Source of the DNA: Hymenochaete sp. R1
Taxonomy: Eukaryota; Basidiomycota; Agaricomycetes; Hymenochaetales; Hymenochaetaceae
Length of the DNA: 64,000 bases
Assembly (NCBI GenBank): GCA_019400425.1
Contig: JAFREE010000084.1
Coordinates: 1 to 64,000 of the forward strand
Direction: 5' to 3'
Shown here piece by piece: positions 11,901-23,647 of this stretch (within the stretch, counting starts at the first letter, position 1; each line of letters opens with the position of its first letter). A model generated the notes under the pieces. It was not told the DNA's origin. It made no database searches and saw only the letters and a list, made by a program, of their open reading frames with translations. A program made the translations under genes and the position numbers.

Positions 11901-12175
11901 GCGAAAATAGCACCTTCAAGTTCCCCGAACACGAACGTGCCCAACCGTTCGAGTCAAGCGCGAGTCACGCCTTCCCTGACGCTTCGCCCTCTCGACTAGC
12001 ACCCAGACCGCCTTCTTCATTCCTTTCCTTCCGGTTCTTTTCGCCCTTGACGGATGATCATGGAGTTTCTGGAGGCGAAAGTAATAGAAGTGGTGACGCT
12101 GGTGTTGGGCTGAGTGCATCAGAGCCGACTGCTACGAGCTCGACTACCAATCCCCATGCTCTACAGGTTGAGTGA
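8968..12175 (+). CDS. CHFR-like RING-finger E3 ubiquitin ligase (918 aa)
   Basis: Seven exons (8968-9518, 9579-9600, 9702-9872, 9945-10418, 10491-10773, 10865-10879, 10935-12175) splice with consistent phases to 918 residues. A C3HC4 RING is visible once exons 1-3 are joined: C161, C164, C177, H179, C182, C185, C197 and C200, ending CPTCR. Downstream come a cysteine-rich region (CPHC; GHGFCGNCESLL; TTRCDFCRVSFCG; ICRPC) and the pattern DCLRGTECPDLNEPSHGKELNHL. The last resembles the C-terminal zinc-binding end of animal CHFR and its relatives. These are mitotic-checkpoint ubiquitin ligases that pass ubiquitin from an E2 to substrates. No FHA domain is present; the N-terminus is acidic and low-complexity, and the C-terminal 400 residues are disordered. 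The start at 8968 is the first ATG in frame; an upstream exon is possible. Confidence 0.75.
10865..10879 (+). other. 15-nt micro-exon in the CHFR-like gene
   Basis: The flanking introns are 91 and 55 nt with GT-AG ends. The exon supplies SHGKE of the conserved SHGKELNH zinc-ligand stretch. Skipping it keeps the frame but loses a putative metal-binding His. Confidence 0.6.
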
Positions 12176-12682
12176 TTTCATACACTGCCTCTATACCCTC
12201 ACTCTCCATATCCCGCATTTCCTATCTGTTTTTATTCGTTTGCCTGTCGCTGGAATTTTCGCTTCATCCCTAAGATGTTTATGAACTGTTCAACGTTTCC
12301 TCTACTCTGTACGCTATAGTTCCTCCCTCTCCTTATCCTTCCTGTCATGACGCTAAGCTTACTCCCCTTCGTCCCATACTTTGATCTCACCGTGTATTAC
12401 TGCTTTAAACTGTCATTTTTTTTCATTACTATTCATTTCACCTTTGAGCTTTCAGTAACGACCTTTTCTTCAGTGGCCCTCTTTTGTACTTTATGCTTAT
12501 AGCTTCTCGGATTCTTATCGTTGCTCCCGCGCTCCATACAATGTACATGCTCTGCATTTTATTTCGTTTAACAGCGTCCCTTGAGATGCAAACGGCTTCC
12601 ATGGGACTTGGAGTGAAGTATACTACTTGTAACATATGCACATATGCATGGCAGGTAGAATTCGTCTTCATCCTCCCAAACG
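12176..12682. other. Convergent intergenic region
   Basis: This lies between the 3' ends of the CHFR-like gene (plus) and the small gene at 12683 (minus). It is pyrimidine-rich. No gene was seen. Confidence 0.5.
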
Positions 12683-13360
12683 TCAACCACTTCCAGCCTG
12701 AGCCTGACTCGGAACCCCCTTCGCAGCGCGCCTCTTCCCTTTCGCTTTCAATCTTACACACTCCTCACACTCGTCTAAGTTCTTCCACTTTTTATCAATC
12801 GTGATGTTCCTCAACCAATGTGTTACCACCATTTTCGCTAATTCCTCAGTAGTCAGGCCTTTACATCCAAAGATGAGAGCGGCTACGTCTGTGCCGTCAA
12901 AATTGCCGTCTTTTCCTTTGTAATTCTTGCCCAATCTCTTTTCCTTGATGTTCACCCGTTTACCGTAGTAAACTAAGTTGTCAGGCGAGACAAGTGCCAG
13001 TGGTGGTAGTTGTGATGGGGATTACAGGGGATAGTGTTGGGCGCATAATAACAATTAGTACAAGAGAGTCATGAATTGAACGTCAGAGAAATGTAAGAGC
13101 TGGTAGTAGCAATTCAAGTATTTAAATTTTAAAGGCACATTAGCGCACCTGTAAGGACGTCCATGTGAAGAGTGAGGTAGAACGCTACATCTTCAGCAGC
13201 GTGTTTTAGCAAATCTGACAGGATATCATAGAGCAGAGCGTTCAGCATTCGACGCGGCCGTCCAATCCAGTATGTCGAAATGTCAGTGAGTGGCCTGACG
13301 AACTTGTTACCTCAAATCGCACACTGGCACACCTTGCTCAATAACGCCGAAGTCGATCAT
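12683..13360 (-). CDS. Small three-exon protein, paralogue A (127 aa)
   Basis: Exons 13360-13333, 13214-13149 and 12972-12683 (28, 66 and 290 nt) join through two phase-1 GT-AG introns. The protein starts MIDFGVIEQ and ends in a basic tail (KAKGKRRAAK). Exons 1 and 2 have exactly the lengths of those in the neighbouring gene at 13673-14240. Both proteins share KGL-T-EL--MVVTHW and the ending LDECEEC or LDDCEEC, so they are tandem paralogues. No domain is recognised. The conserved CEEC near the end could bind a metal or form a disulfide, but that is a guess. The lysine-rich tail is absent from the paralogue. Confidence 0.65.
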
Positions 13361-13672
13361 GATATTGATAACGACGTAAAGCTTGGAAATGACAGATACT
13401 AGTTACAAGAGATAGAGAAAATGTATGCAAATCTTCTGGTGAGTGAATGTTTTATTATCTATTTTGATAAACGAGAAACAAACTTTGGAACGAGAACAAT
13501 CTCCTTTCACTTCGTTTGAAGAACGTCAGAACAAATAATCATCTATAAAAAGTCGAGACAATGCTAAAAGCTGAAGCGTGCATCACCGTGATGAGAATAT
13601 GTATGAGAAGTTGAAATGTAGAGCAAAGTCCACATTGGCGCCCTATCCAATACCATCCGAGTCATCTCCAAC
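13361..13672. other. Intergenic spacer between tandem paralogues
   Basis: About 310 bp between genes on the same strand. No gene or clear TATA box in the minus orientation was found. Confidence 0.5.
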
Positions 13673-14240
13673 TCAACGCTTGCATTCCTCACAATCATCC
13701 AATTTCTTCTTCCACTCGCTTCCGATATTGCTATTGCTCTCCCAGTGAGTAACCACGACTTCTACCAGTTGGTCGGTCTTCAGTCCTTTGTAATCGGTAT
13801 CAAAAACACCTGCAACATCAAGTTTGCCGTCCTTATTCTTCTTACCATATTGTACTAGATATAAAAATTGACCGAAACGAACAATGGGATCCGCGGTGCG
13901 CATTGAAGTGAGCATACGTGTGGTGTGGTCAAAGGGTCAGATTGGGTGACAAGGAAGAAAGGGAAGATAAATTGTGTACCATAAAGGCTGCCATCTTCAG
14001 GAGTAAGAACGAACTCTGTCTCGTTGGCAGCACGGGCCTTCAGTTCTAAGGTGTCGATGTCCAATATATTTTGTAGTTGGACATCCAAGTGTCGTAGTTT
14101 TGGAGAAATAATATGCGCATGGAACGAGCGTCGAGCGATGAGAAGCAACAGGATGTTTGGGTTAAAGGGTCAGCATATGGATGCATGATAGAGATTTTTG
14201 AGACATGCGTACCTTTATTAACAGTAGTGAAGTTTGGCAT
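13673..14240 (-). CDS. Small three-exon protein, paralogue B (91 aa)
   Basis: Exons 14240-14213, 14045-13980 and 13854-13673 (28, 66 and 182 nt) join through two phase-1 introns (167 and 125 nt). The 91-residue product starts MPNFTTVNKELK, contains EFVLTPEDGSLYVQYGKK and ends DDCEECKR. It is a paralogue of the gene at 12683. The DG-x-x-(F/Y)-V core next to the second intron also matches ADGKQFVAYYSG in the gene at 3776, in the same phase. That suggests all these small genes are one family. The function is unknown; it lacks a signal peptide or membrane helix. Confidence 0.65.
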
Positions 14241-14312
14241 GATGTGCTCTTTGGTGTCCAGGAAAGGCGTTGGGTGTAATAGGCGCCCATCTCAGGTCCA
14301 TACTGCGGATAT

Positions 14313-15277
14313 TTATACCAATAGAGTGAAACCACAGCAGACACGACTGGCAAATTGAAACTGTTCGGGTTCACAGTCATTGCTTTTCACTCGGCGCCAC
14401 TCCAAGTACCTCACAGGTCAGAGCCGACGCCACTTTGATGCAGATAACCTAACGCCTTGTCAAGCAATGAGCAGTATTCAAACGGAAGGTCCTAATCATA
14501 TGCATGACAATACCTCTTGTAAGCTGTTCCGTTCTGAAACAGTGAAATGCATCGAAGCAGAGCCGACGTCTACTATTACACGTTACCTGCAAACTCTGGT
14601 CGCTCGCATCTGAAAGGAGAGGAAAGGGTGATGTTAATTTCTTTTACTCATTAGTCAAGAGAAAGAATTAACAGGCATGATCACGTATCCTCGACTCTTA
14701 GTGTGAGCAGGATGGGTTGGTCGTCTCCGTTCACCTAGAAATCCTTCTCGTAGCATCGACAAAAAGGAGAAGAAATAGCTTGTGAGTTACCATAGAAAAC
14801 CACCCCACTTTTTTTACAAAAGAAACTGAAGCACGTCAGAGCGCCGTTATACAGCGGTTCTCTGACCGACACGCAGGGCACGGATACCTCATATACGACA
14901 CACATCGTGTTACCTTCCAGTCGGCAGCCTTCCCCTTTCTTCTTGGGGTCAATTGAAAGTGTATGTGACACGTTCTTGGGCAGCTCGAACACCCATCAAG
15001 ATGAGAGACGGATATCCCTGAAACAAGAGGACACAAAAAAACAGAGAAAACGCGCGCGGAAACATAAGCACCAGCTCACCAACGTGCCTTCCATGATTAT
15101 TGGTCTAATTCCGGGCGTTGCGGTGTCCGAAGCATTACGGCGAACACGCCATCCAGTGTATTTGCCCAGTGATGCTATTCGTCTGGGCAATCATTGAACC
15201 CGAAATTCGCAAGCGAAACCATTCCAGCTAGGTTATAGCGGACAAAGACACGGGTCTGGCACGATTCGGAGACTCAT
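14313..15277 (-). CDS. Nine-exon micro-exon gene, unrecognised (133 aa)
   Basis: Nine exons join with consistent phase at all eight introns: 15277-15252, 15182-15080, 14983-14914, 14825-14791, 14734-14685, 14609-14587, 14533-14514, 14455-14415 and 14346-14313. Several exons are only 20-41 nt. The product starts MSLRIVPDPRIASLGKY, passes through VSFVKKVGWFSMVNGDD and CERPEFAERNSLQ, and ends CCGFTLLV. No domain is recognised. The third acceptor (CGAG before 14983) and the last exon are the least certain joins. The gene ends only 72 bp upstream of the start of paralogue B on the same strand. The evidence is phase consistency across eight introns plus a protein-like composition. Confidence 0.5.
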
Positions 15278-16095
15278 TGTTCAAGGATCTGGGATGCGAA
15301 AAGCTGACAATATTAATGTAGCACTTGACCGTCCACGCTGAGAAGGTCATGTAGTGAAGTGAAGAACAAAGAGCCACCACGACGATGACGGAGCTCTCGC
15401 TCACTGACTCGATAAGGTTACATTTTCCCACCCAGAATGCATATACCGTGGATACTTGAGTACTTGTCGTAAGATCTGTCAAGAAGCTGACTACGAATTT
15501 TATTAAGTTCAGAACGAAGACTACGCAAAAGAAAGGAGAAGTCTACTCAACATCGGTAAATTACATTTTTACAGCCCGTAACGAGTCTGAGCGTCTTACT
15601 CGGTACGGTCTATACAAACACTGAGGGCGAGGAAGGGATGCACGAAAGAATGGTAGCGGTGGTATCTCGTAGATGATGCGGACGAAGTCGCGAAAGAGAG
15701 GCTAGGGCTAGGAAATGAAAGCGAAAACATAAAATGGTATAAAGTTGATGCAATACGAGCAAGAGACGGTGTATGAGATCCCAAGAGTGGGTAAATGTGG
15801 AGAGGCGTACAAACAAGCATGGTTATTTACGCTAAGACACAAAATAGGAACGAAAGGACAGTGATGGCAAGATTTGCCAGAAAAGAAGACAATGAGGGAG
15901 AAAGTACGCACACATGTACGCGCGAAGCAATGCAGGAAAGTAAAAAGAAATGATCACGGAACACAAACATAAGTTAAACTCTTCCGAAGAACCAACAACA
16001 GAGCTTTCCATCCCATCCAAGACGCGCTCAAAAAAGCGAAGAAAGCGAAGAAAGAAGAAAAAGCCAAAACGCGAGATAAAATGACACCACCACTC
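15278..16095. other. No gene supported
   Basis: About 800 bp upstream of the micro-exon gene and downstream of the kelch-BTB gene. Only purine- or pyrimidine-rich open stretches are present (for example 15596-15820, minus), with no protein-like signal. Confidence 0.5.
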
Positions 16096-19000
16096 TCATA
16101 ACGCTCCCCAACTTGAGATGATCCCTCCAGCCCCATACATGCATTTACTATCCTCCACCCACTCGTTCGCCATCTTTCTTCTTTCCGCACTCCCGCTGCT
16201 CCCTCCACTCATCACACTGCCCCCACCGCTTCCAATGAGACTCGCCACGTCGTGCTGCGCATTCTTTGTCCGCCCCTGGCTGAATTGCTCCGCCAGCGCC
16301 TCCATACGCGCTTTTTCCTCTTCCTTCTTGCGCCGCTTCGCCTCAGCTTTGGCAGATTTAGGTGAGAGGGGTCGTGTTTCGGGGCAAGGGCTGTTACTAA
16401 ATGCACCTGTCATAGAGAAAGGCGTTGCGGGCGTGGGAGTGAACGACCTGGAGCCTGAGCCAGATTCTGAGGTGGACGAAGTACTGGAGAACGTGATAGA
16501 AAGTGGAGAGCCGACCGCCATGTCCGGCTGGCTCTTCTTTTTAAGGTTTTTCCCGAATTTCTTTGAGAAAAAGCTCCCGCCGCCCCCGCTGTTGCCTTTC
16601 TCCGGAAGTGTTGGCATTGGTACAGGTGTCACAGAAGCCTCGGTATATGGTCTCAAGTTCGGAAAATTCGGCGAGGGTGGAGGTCGCGTTACGAAGTGTT
16701 GCGGGGCAGCAAAGCCGGCGTCTGATGCATGAAGGCGTAACGGTGAAGGTGGGGCGTTTCGGACAGAGCCGTTTCTATTCGAAGGCGAATGCGTTTGCGA
16801 AGAACTTGTTGATGGGATAGTCAAAGCAGGCGGAGGTTTCTTCTTCTGGGATTGGACCACAAATCCTGCAGCTGCGAGGCCCTGCTGCGATCTTGCTTTA
16901 GCTTGCCGTTGCTCCGTCCGGTCATACTTCGCATCCGCGTGTCCTTGTTCGGAGGTGGCAAACGCAATATGCCCAAGGGTACCCCCGTTGACGCTCACGC
17001 GTTTTTGAGTTGAGCTAACCCCGAAAGCATGAGAGGATGGCGAGACGGGAGGCGGGGGAGATGCCGATAGTGAGACACGCTTGCCCCCTTGCGTTGGGCT
17101 GGCCAAACCGTTTTCATTCCCCAATCCCACTTCAAATCCAAGGCCCAATTTAGATGCACGATCATTGCCGTTTCTCCGCGCCAATAAAGCTTCTTCGAAC
17201 ATCCCCATGTCCACATCCTCTGCAACCTCATCATCTTCACTAATCATACTTAGTTCAACCTGCCTCGGTGCGTGCTCGATCTCGCTCTCCTTCCGCTTGA
17301 TATCTTCAGCATCTTCCGGTCCGCCTTCTAAACCATCTCGATGCTGCGCCCCCAAACCGACGCATAACCCATGCACAGCGGCAAAGGTCTGAAGCACCTC
17401 AAAATCAACAACACCTGGGGTAGGGAGCGCAGGTGAATCGGGGGTGAGCGGCGAAGGCCTCGTACTAGCACGGGACTGGTGAGAATGATGAGATGAAGCG
17501 CTGCTCTCGCCTTCGTTTTCCTGATCTTGCTCTCGATAGCGATCCAAAGCGCGTTGGGATTCGCTTCGCGTATCCAATCGCGGGATATCGAGTTTCGTCT
17601 TCGTCTTGGGAGTTGGGACTGGTATAAGTGCGGAATCGGATACAGCTGAAGGTAAGGGAGGGTGGATCTCTCCTTTCGCGCTTTTAGGGCTCGGTGCGTA
17701 CAAGGATGGGGATGTAACGAGGAAACTCCCTTTGGGCGAAGCAGGTACAGATGTCGACGTTGCTGTCTTCGGGGAAGGGGAAACCGGACCACCGTTGGCA
17801 GGTGGGAACGACGGTATAGTGAGCGCAAGGTCCGCCAAAGCAGTATATGCCCTGCGTCGAATCGGCGAAATGCTGGGGTTGAGAACCTGCTCCTCAATCT
17901 CGGGCTCACGATTAACGATTGACCCGTTAAGTGCCTGCATACTCTCCTCTGGAAAGTACGATTCAAACTCTTCACCCTCGATCGATCTCTCCTCCACACC
18001 CTCGAGTTTCTTTCTGGACACATTCCTACTGTCAGGACTCATATCAAGTAGATTCGGGCTCGCTACCGCCGTCTCGCTCGGTGACACTGGCAAGCTCGAT
18101 GCAGGTTCCGCAAGCGGGTCATTCGAAACATCGATCGGTATAGTCGACGGTGGCATCTCCATGATAAAGTCAAATTCTCTTTCTTTCCCTTTTCCTTTCC
18201 GATCGTCGAAGGGGAAAGCAGGTGCCGATGCTGCGCGTGGGGGAGCGGGTAGACCTTGGGGCGGTGTTGGTAACGGACGAGATCTGGTACGAAGAACCAA
18301 GCCACCCATCCCGACGTCGACATTCGTGCTGCTTGTACTGGCGCTGGTAGCAGGACTCGAACTCATACTAGCACTCGCAACACCGGCTGGCATCCATCGT
18401 ACACCACTGACGACTTCACCAAGCTCCAAAACTCCGATATCTTCATCATCGCTGTTGCCGGCTGAGGATGCAGGAGAAGACAAGACACTCTTCGTGCCAA
18501 ATGTTCCTGCCGGTGAAGGCGCTTCTGGAGATTCTGCCGCTTCCCGAGCCTTCAACAGCGTCTTCCCCATCGCCTTCTCAACCTCGGCATCTACGTCTTG
18601 CAGCGCGCGATACAAGCTATCCATGCTAAGATTCGGCTGATGTTTCTGGCGGATCTTCGACATTCTTATTTCAATCTTTGCCCTGTCCGCTTCTGAGAGT
18701 GTTGCCGACGTCGGCGTAGTTGGTGACATTGAATCAGAAAAAGAGTCGGTAGTGGCCGAGCTCGGGAACGTGGAAACCGAAGGGGAGATGGCAGAGAGCG
18801 GGACGGCAGTAGTAGGTGTAGCTGACTCGGCTCTCAGCCCTACCACAGAAGAACGTTCACCGTCGATCTCGAGCTCAAAGTTGATATCCCCATCAACACC
18901 TCTCGCTTCATCCAAGTCTACCTCATCCTCTTGGAGTTCAAGTAGGTGAATATCCTCCGGCACGCCTGCAGATGCACCAGTGAGATCACCATTCGATGCG

Positions 19001-22000
19001 TTATTGCCGTAAGCACCAAAGCCGATGCCACGAGAATCACTCATTCCCCGCGAGCGCGACATGCTTACGGCCAAGCCTTGAGTCGACCCGCCCGGACCTC
19101 CTTGTGTGCCCCCATGCCCGTCTCTTCCGCCAGGACCGCCTCCGTGGCCTGAAGGACCAGGACCAGGGCCATTGCTTGGGCCAGAACCTGGTCCAGCATT
19201 GCTCGTCGAGCCGCCACGCGGCCGGTTGGTATTGCGTCTGCTAGAAGCCATGACAGCTTTGAGAGCTCTGATAAAGGGATGAGAAGGGGGCAAATGAAGG
19301 AAAAAGAACATTTGAGTCAGCGACGAAGGATCTTTTATGTTCGCCATAACGACGGCAAAGCGGCAAAACCAACTAACCGGATCTGCAGACTTTGGCATCC
19401 ACAGAGGGTCGCGACTTCGTACACTCCCACACTAGTCGCAGGTGCCAAGGCCCTGTGCATTGCATGCCGTACAAGTCTTCCGAGTTCTTCTAAGCCATAA
19501 CTTGCGCTCATTAAGAGAATTTGACTCAACACTGCCGGCGCATGCTGCAATGGCGTCAATAACGCCCGTGTGTACAAGTACTGCAGCAAGGCAAGTGCAA
19601 CTGCGTATGGTTCGCTGAGCACGAGAGCACGCGGAGTCAATCGAGGATCTGGTCGTGCGTCAGGTTGAGCGCCGACGGCAAGCGGAACAGGTGCAGGTAT
19701 GGAGTCACTTGAGGACGGTAACGGAGGAGCGGATGCAGCGGCGATTGAGAGCTCTTGGGAGTTATTGACTGCGCGACTCGCATGTTCACGAAGAAGTCTT
19801 CTTTGTTCCCTGAACCACGGCCATCTCGCCTCCAGCATCCGACGTGAGCAAGGGATCCGCCGTCCATCATCTGTCACAATCTCAAAGTCCGCCAGTAGGC
19901 CCTCTTCGAGGGCTGCCAAGCCTAGCTCCTGGCTTCGAATATCCAGGGCTCGAGACGGGGGCTGATATATACCAAAGGCTTCTAAATCTAACACCGCAAC
20001 GTCGTCCCAAGCAAGCAAACGTCTATTATAATCCTCGACTAAAGACCCTTGCCGATTTCCGAAGATCAATAATTTCGACGTTGCTTTCTTTTGTGATATC
20101 CAAAGTGCCGCGCGGAACCATGAGCCGGTAGATAATGCGGCACCCGGATCAAGACGTGTCCAGGTCATTGTGGTCAGATCTAACGCCCAGATAGAGTAGG
20201 ATTGGTAGGAATGGGCCAGATAGGTGCCCGTGAAGATGAGGTGGTGGCCACAGATGGCACCGGTGGGGAAGCGAAGACCTGGCGGTAGGACGGTTCCAGA
20301 CATGGCAGATGAACGGTCACTCATGTCAAAGTCAGCAGCGTGATCTGGCCTCGGAGAAAAGACTTCCAACTCGCGCTTAACGTCAGTGAACTACGCAGAC
20401 GTAAAACATCAGCTAAGTTAATTACCTGTGATATTGAGAAACATACTTACGTTGTAGTTGCTATATAGGAAGATATCATTCGGATACTCATCCGTGGCTT
20501 CCGTCGAATATGGGAGATGAATGAGATTCTCCGCCGAAGTAAAATCCTTCCCAACGACACTCGAACTTCCACTCGCACTACCAAACCGGCCACCCAACGG
20601 ACCGATCCCAACCGCACGGTTCTCCGTAACATCTTCCTTCGTCGGGTCCCGCACTCTCCATTGAGCCGCAACTGCGACGGATCGATAAGTGCCCGCATGC
20701 CTCGGGTACGGTCTACGAGCGGCCCACTTTCTTGAACGGAGGTCGTAAACACATATATCGTCGAGCCATGCGTTCTGGAGGTCCTGTCCACCTATAATGT
20801 ACAATCGAGCCCCGCTAACGGCACTTAGATGAGCATATCGTGACCGCGGGTTGAATGGTACATTCAAGTTGGATGTCGAGGGTAAAGGACGGCCAGAGTC
20901 TCCAGTGGTAGATGGGTCAATGGGGTCCGCATCGGTTGGATTAGAAGGTCCAATAGGACTACGGGGGTCAACCGGTAACCATCGATAAGTCGAAAGATCC
21001 AAGAATCGAACATCATTCAGTACGACGAGGTCGTCCGTAGAGTTCGCCTCGGGTTTATGGCCCATCCCTCCGAAGATGATCAAGTAATTTTGCCCTGTGG
21101 TGGTGATAGTGAATTGATTGAGTTATGCGAAGCCATCATATGTCAAAAGAAGTGATGACAGAATGTATAAAAAATGGGAGTTAGCGAACAGAGACAGCGG
21201 CTTGATAGAAGCAAAGAAAAGGAACGAAGATGGCGTTCTGCGTTTATGCGTGTGGCAGCTTGACCCGAGGAGCACGGATGCAGCCAGTGATGGCATTTCG
21301 TCGTTGCCACCATTACCAATGCTGCGCCATGATATGCCCGGCGACATAGAGGACGATATTGACTCCAATGTCAGAATTCAAAGCGCGTTGGCAAACAGAC
21401 TCCGTTTAAGGGTTGCGACGTGTTCCTTGATCGGCAACTATCTCCCTGCATACGCGAAGACCTCCAGGACCAATCCCCTGCTTCTCAACATGAGGCCGAG
21501 TCCTGTGGCCGTTTTATCGCGCTGTTTGTCGATCGACGAACCCAAGAATGGTGTTCAGCAGATACCACGAAAACCATCCCATCAGTGGACTTGAGAGACA
21601 AGACGGGCAGGCGCCGCTCGGGCGTGCCAAAGGCCGAAGTGCGCGTGCGTGCGTGACCCATTACAACTCCCCCACTTCCACTTATTCAGTTGCCCACAAC
21701 TGCCACCGATGCCCAAGCTGAAGCAAGAGAAAGAGAAAAAACGAGACCAAATACTCACAAGAATCTGCACTATGAAAGTACCTCGCCTGTGGAATGTCGT
21801 CGCCTGCATACGGGGGCACGCGTGTCCAGATAAACGTCTCCAAGTCAAAGACATATAAGTCCGCAACCATACGCCTTTCGGATACCAATCTGCCGCCAAA
21901 GAGATAGAGCTTGTCTGCGACGATGGTGGTAGAAGCTCCTACAAGTTTAGGTGGCACCGTACCCGACGTCTTGCGAGACGAAGTGGTAAGATCTGAGACG

Positions 22001-22008
22001 GAATGCAT
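16096..22008 (-). CDS. Kelch-repeat and BTB protein with long disordered C-terminus (1,692 aa)
   Basis: Four exons (22008-21759, 21094-20451, 20390-19378, 19267-16096) join in phases 1, 0 and 2. Residues ~1-460 hold kelch-type blades (KLYLFGGR, NYLIIFGGMG, RLYIIGGQD, each followed by a W-containing strand). Residues ~464-635 are a BTB/POZ domain (LADFEIVTDDGRRIPCSRRML; later SLQIRALKAVM). The last ~1,050 residues are Ser/Pro/Gly-rich and charged. The 110-nt intron 19377-19268 runs from LQIR to ALKAVMASSRRN, so the kelch-BTB part and the long downstream frame are one gene, not two. Kelch plus BTB in one chain is the layout of fission-yeast Ral2 and animal LZTR1, which act on Ras signalling; a similar role is inferred only. 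Upstream 5' exons are possible. The first intron is unusually long (664 nt). Confidence 0.75.
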
Positions 22009-23647
22009 GATGGGAAGGGGGTTCGCGCCGCGGTTGGGTTTTGGATTATGGTGCTGCTACTGTTTAGCCAAGATCGAAGGCTGCGTCTTTCAATGGCCCT
22101 GGTAACGCGTCGACGTCAACGTGCTCGACGTCGCTACGGAAAGCGACGATTGCGATGGCCAGCAGCTGGAGGTGGTGGGCGTAGGAGGAGAAGGACTGAA
22201 CAGACAGTCGACGACAAGTGAGAGAAGTAGCATCTACAAATTTCTTACGAAAATGTCCAAAACTGTCATCTGTCCGTTACTGGAATCATTATATTAACCG
22301 AATCGAGCGAAAACGATCAACAAAATTCCCCGAACGAGTTGCTTATCAAATTGAGTTTTTGAGTTTGATGGCTTATCTAGATTTTGCGAATTCTTCTGTT
22401 TTCCGCTTTTCGGCCGGCGATCCGGAGGACGAAAATCCGGAGTTGTGGCTGCTGAAGGCGCTCTGATGGCAATCCTCTCTCTTTCTCTTTCCATCATCAT
22501 CATCCCACTCGTCGTCAACATATCGTTCGGGGTTAACATCCTTACTCGACGACGACGACATCACACCGTTGCCTCGCGGCCTATAGCCTACAGCCTCGTT
22601 CGCGGTACGTTATCTCTCTAGAGAGACATTTCGAACACACGAATAACACACTCTCGCTTCTCTCCTTCCCACATCCAATTTCAGACTCCGAGAGCTCGCC
22701 TTGATTGAATTTCCTTATCGTCCCCGTCCAATACAAAGCAGGTCTGAATGCGGGCGCAAACTGTTTCAGTCTGCATTCTTGATTCTTTAGTTCTGTCCAT
22801 AGCCAATTGCAAGCCCGTGTGCTAACGTGCCGGCCCACGCTAACCCCACCGCGTGAGGTCAGCGTAGCCTTTTATGAGACTCAATTCTCAGGAAGACCCT
22901 TCTCTTTGGGCGGTTCCAGCTGCGGTCTCCACTTTCTTCAAAGTCTATTTACTAAAAACATCCGATCTTTTCGCCACCGAAACTCACAGGCGTCCTTCGT
23001 TCTGCCTCCGAAGGCCCAATATGGACTCGCCGAGCTTGGCAACACAAACACGACTCTTTCGACTTTTTTTTGTCTTACCCCATTCTATTACTTCCCGTCG
23101 TTATCAGTCTGTTTACTTCTGATCGAGGAAAAAATAAGTATTTCCTATGTTTCCAGACAGGAAGCATCGCGACTGGCTACAATGACTTGCAACGATTGCG
23201 CATTGTAAAGTCACGCGCACTCGATAGCATAGATCATCACGGTTCCGTCCTTCGGACCATCTCACGCTTGAAAGTTTAAATATATCATACTTTGGCACGG
23301 AGCTGATCGCCCGAGTTGCCCAGAAGTGGAACAAAGACTGCGTACACTTATGCACTTGCTTTGTAGTCACATTATCGAGACGGAATGATAGGGTGCAATT
23401 CACTCGTTCGTGTCTTTTTTTACATGGTCTTGTTGGAGTTATTGATGATGGCGTTAATATTAGGCAAATCATTCATCTGACCGCAAGATTGTACAAGAAG
23501 GAGAAAGAAGAAGGTAAATGCAATGCATAAAGGATACGGATTTGTGGGGAAGAAGAACAAGACGCAGCATCGAGCTATCCAATACACCTTTCACAGCCCA
23601 GATCCCATGCTGAAGCGAAAGCCTCAAGCCCCGACTCAACTCATCAT
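22009..23647. other. Intergenic, possible short minus-strand exon
   Basis: A minus-strand frame from 22564 begins MMSSSSSKDVNPERYVDDEW and is acidic and Ser-rich. It could be a 5' exon of the kelch-BTB gene or a small separate gene, but no clean donor connects it. The rest (22.6-23.6 kb) shows no coding signal. Confidence 0.35.

Noticed and set aside
19251..19398. A separate start for the long minus-strand frame 16096-19398 (two genes instead of one)
   Set aside because: The intron 19377-19268 joins the BTB end to this frame in phase and recreates a typical BTB C-terminus; a separate gene would overlap the end of the kelch-BTB frame.
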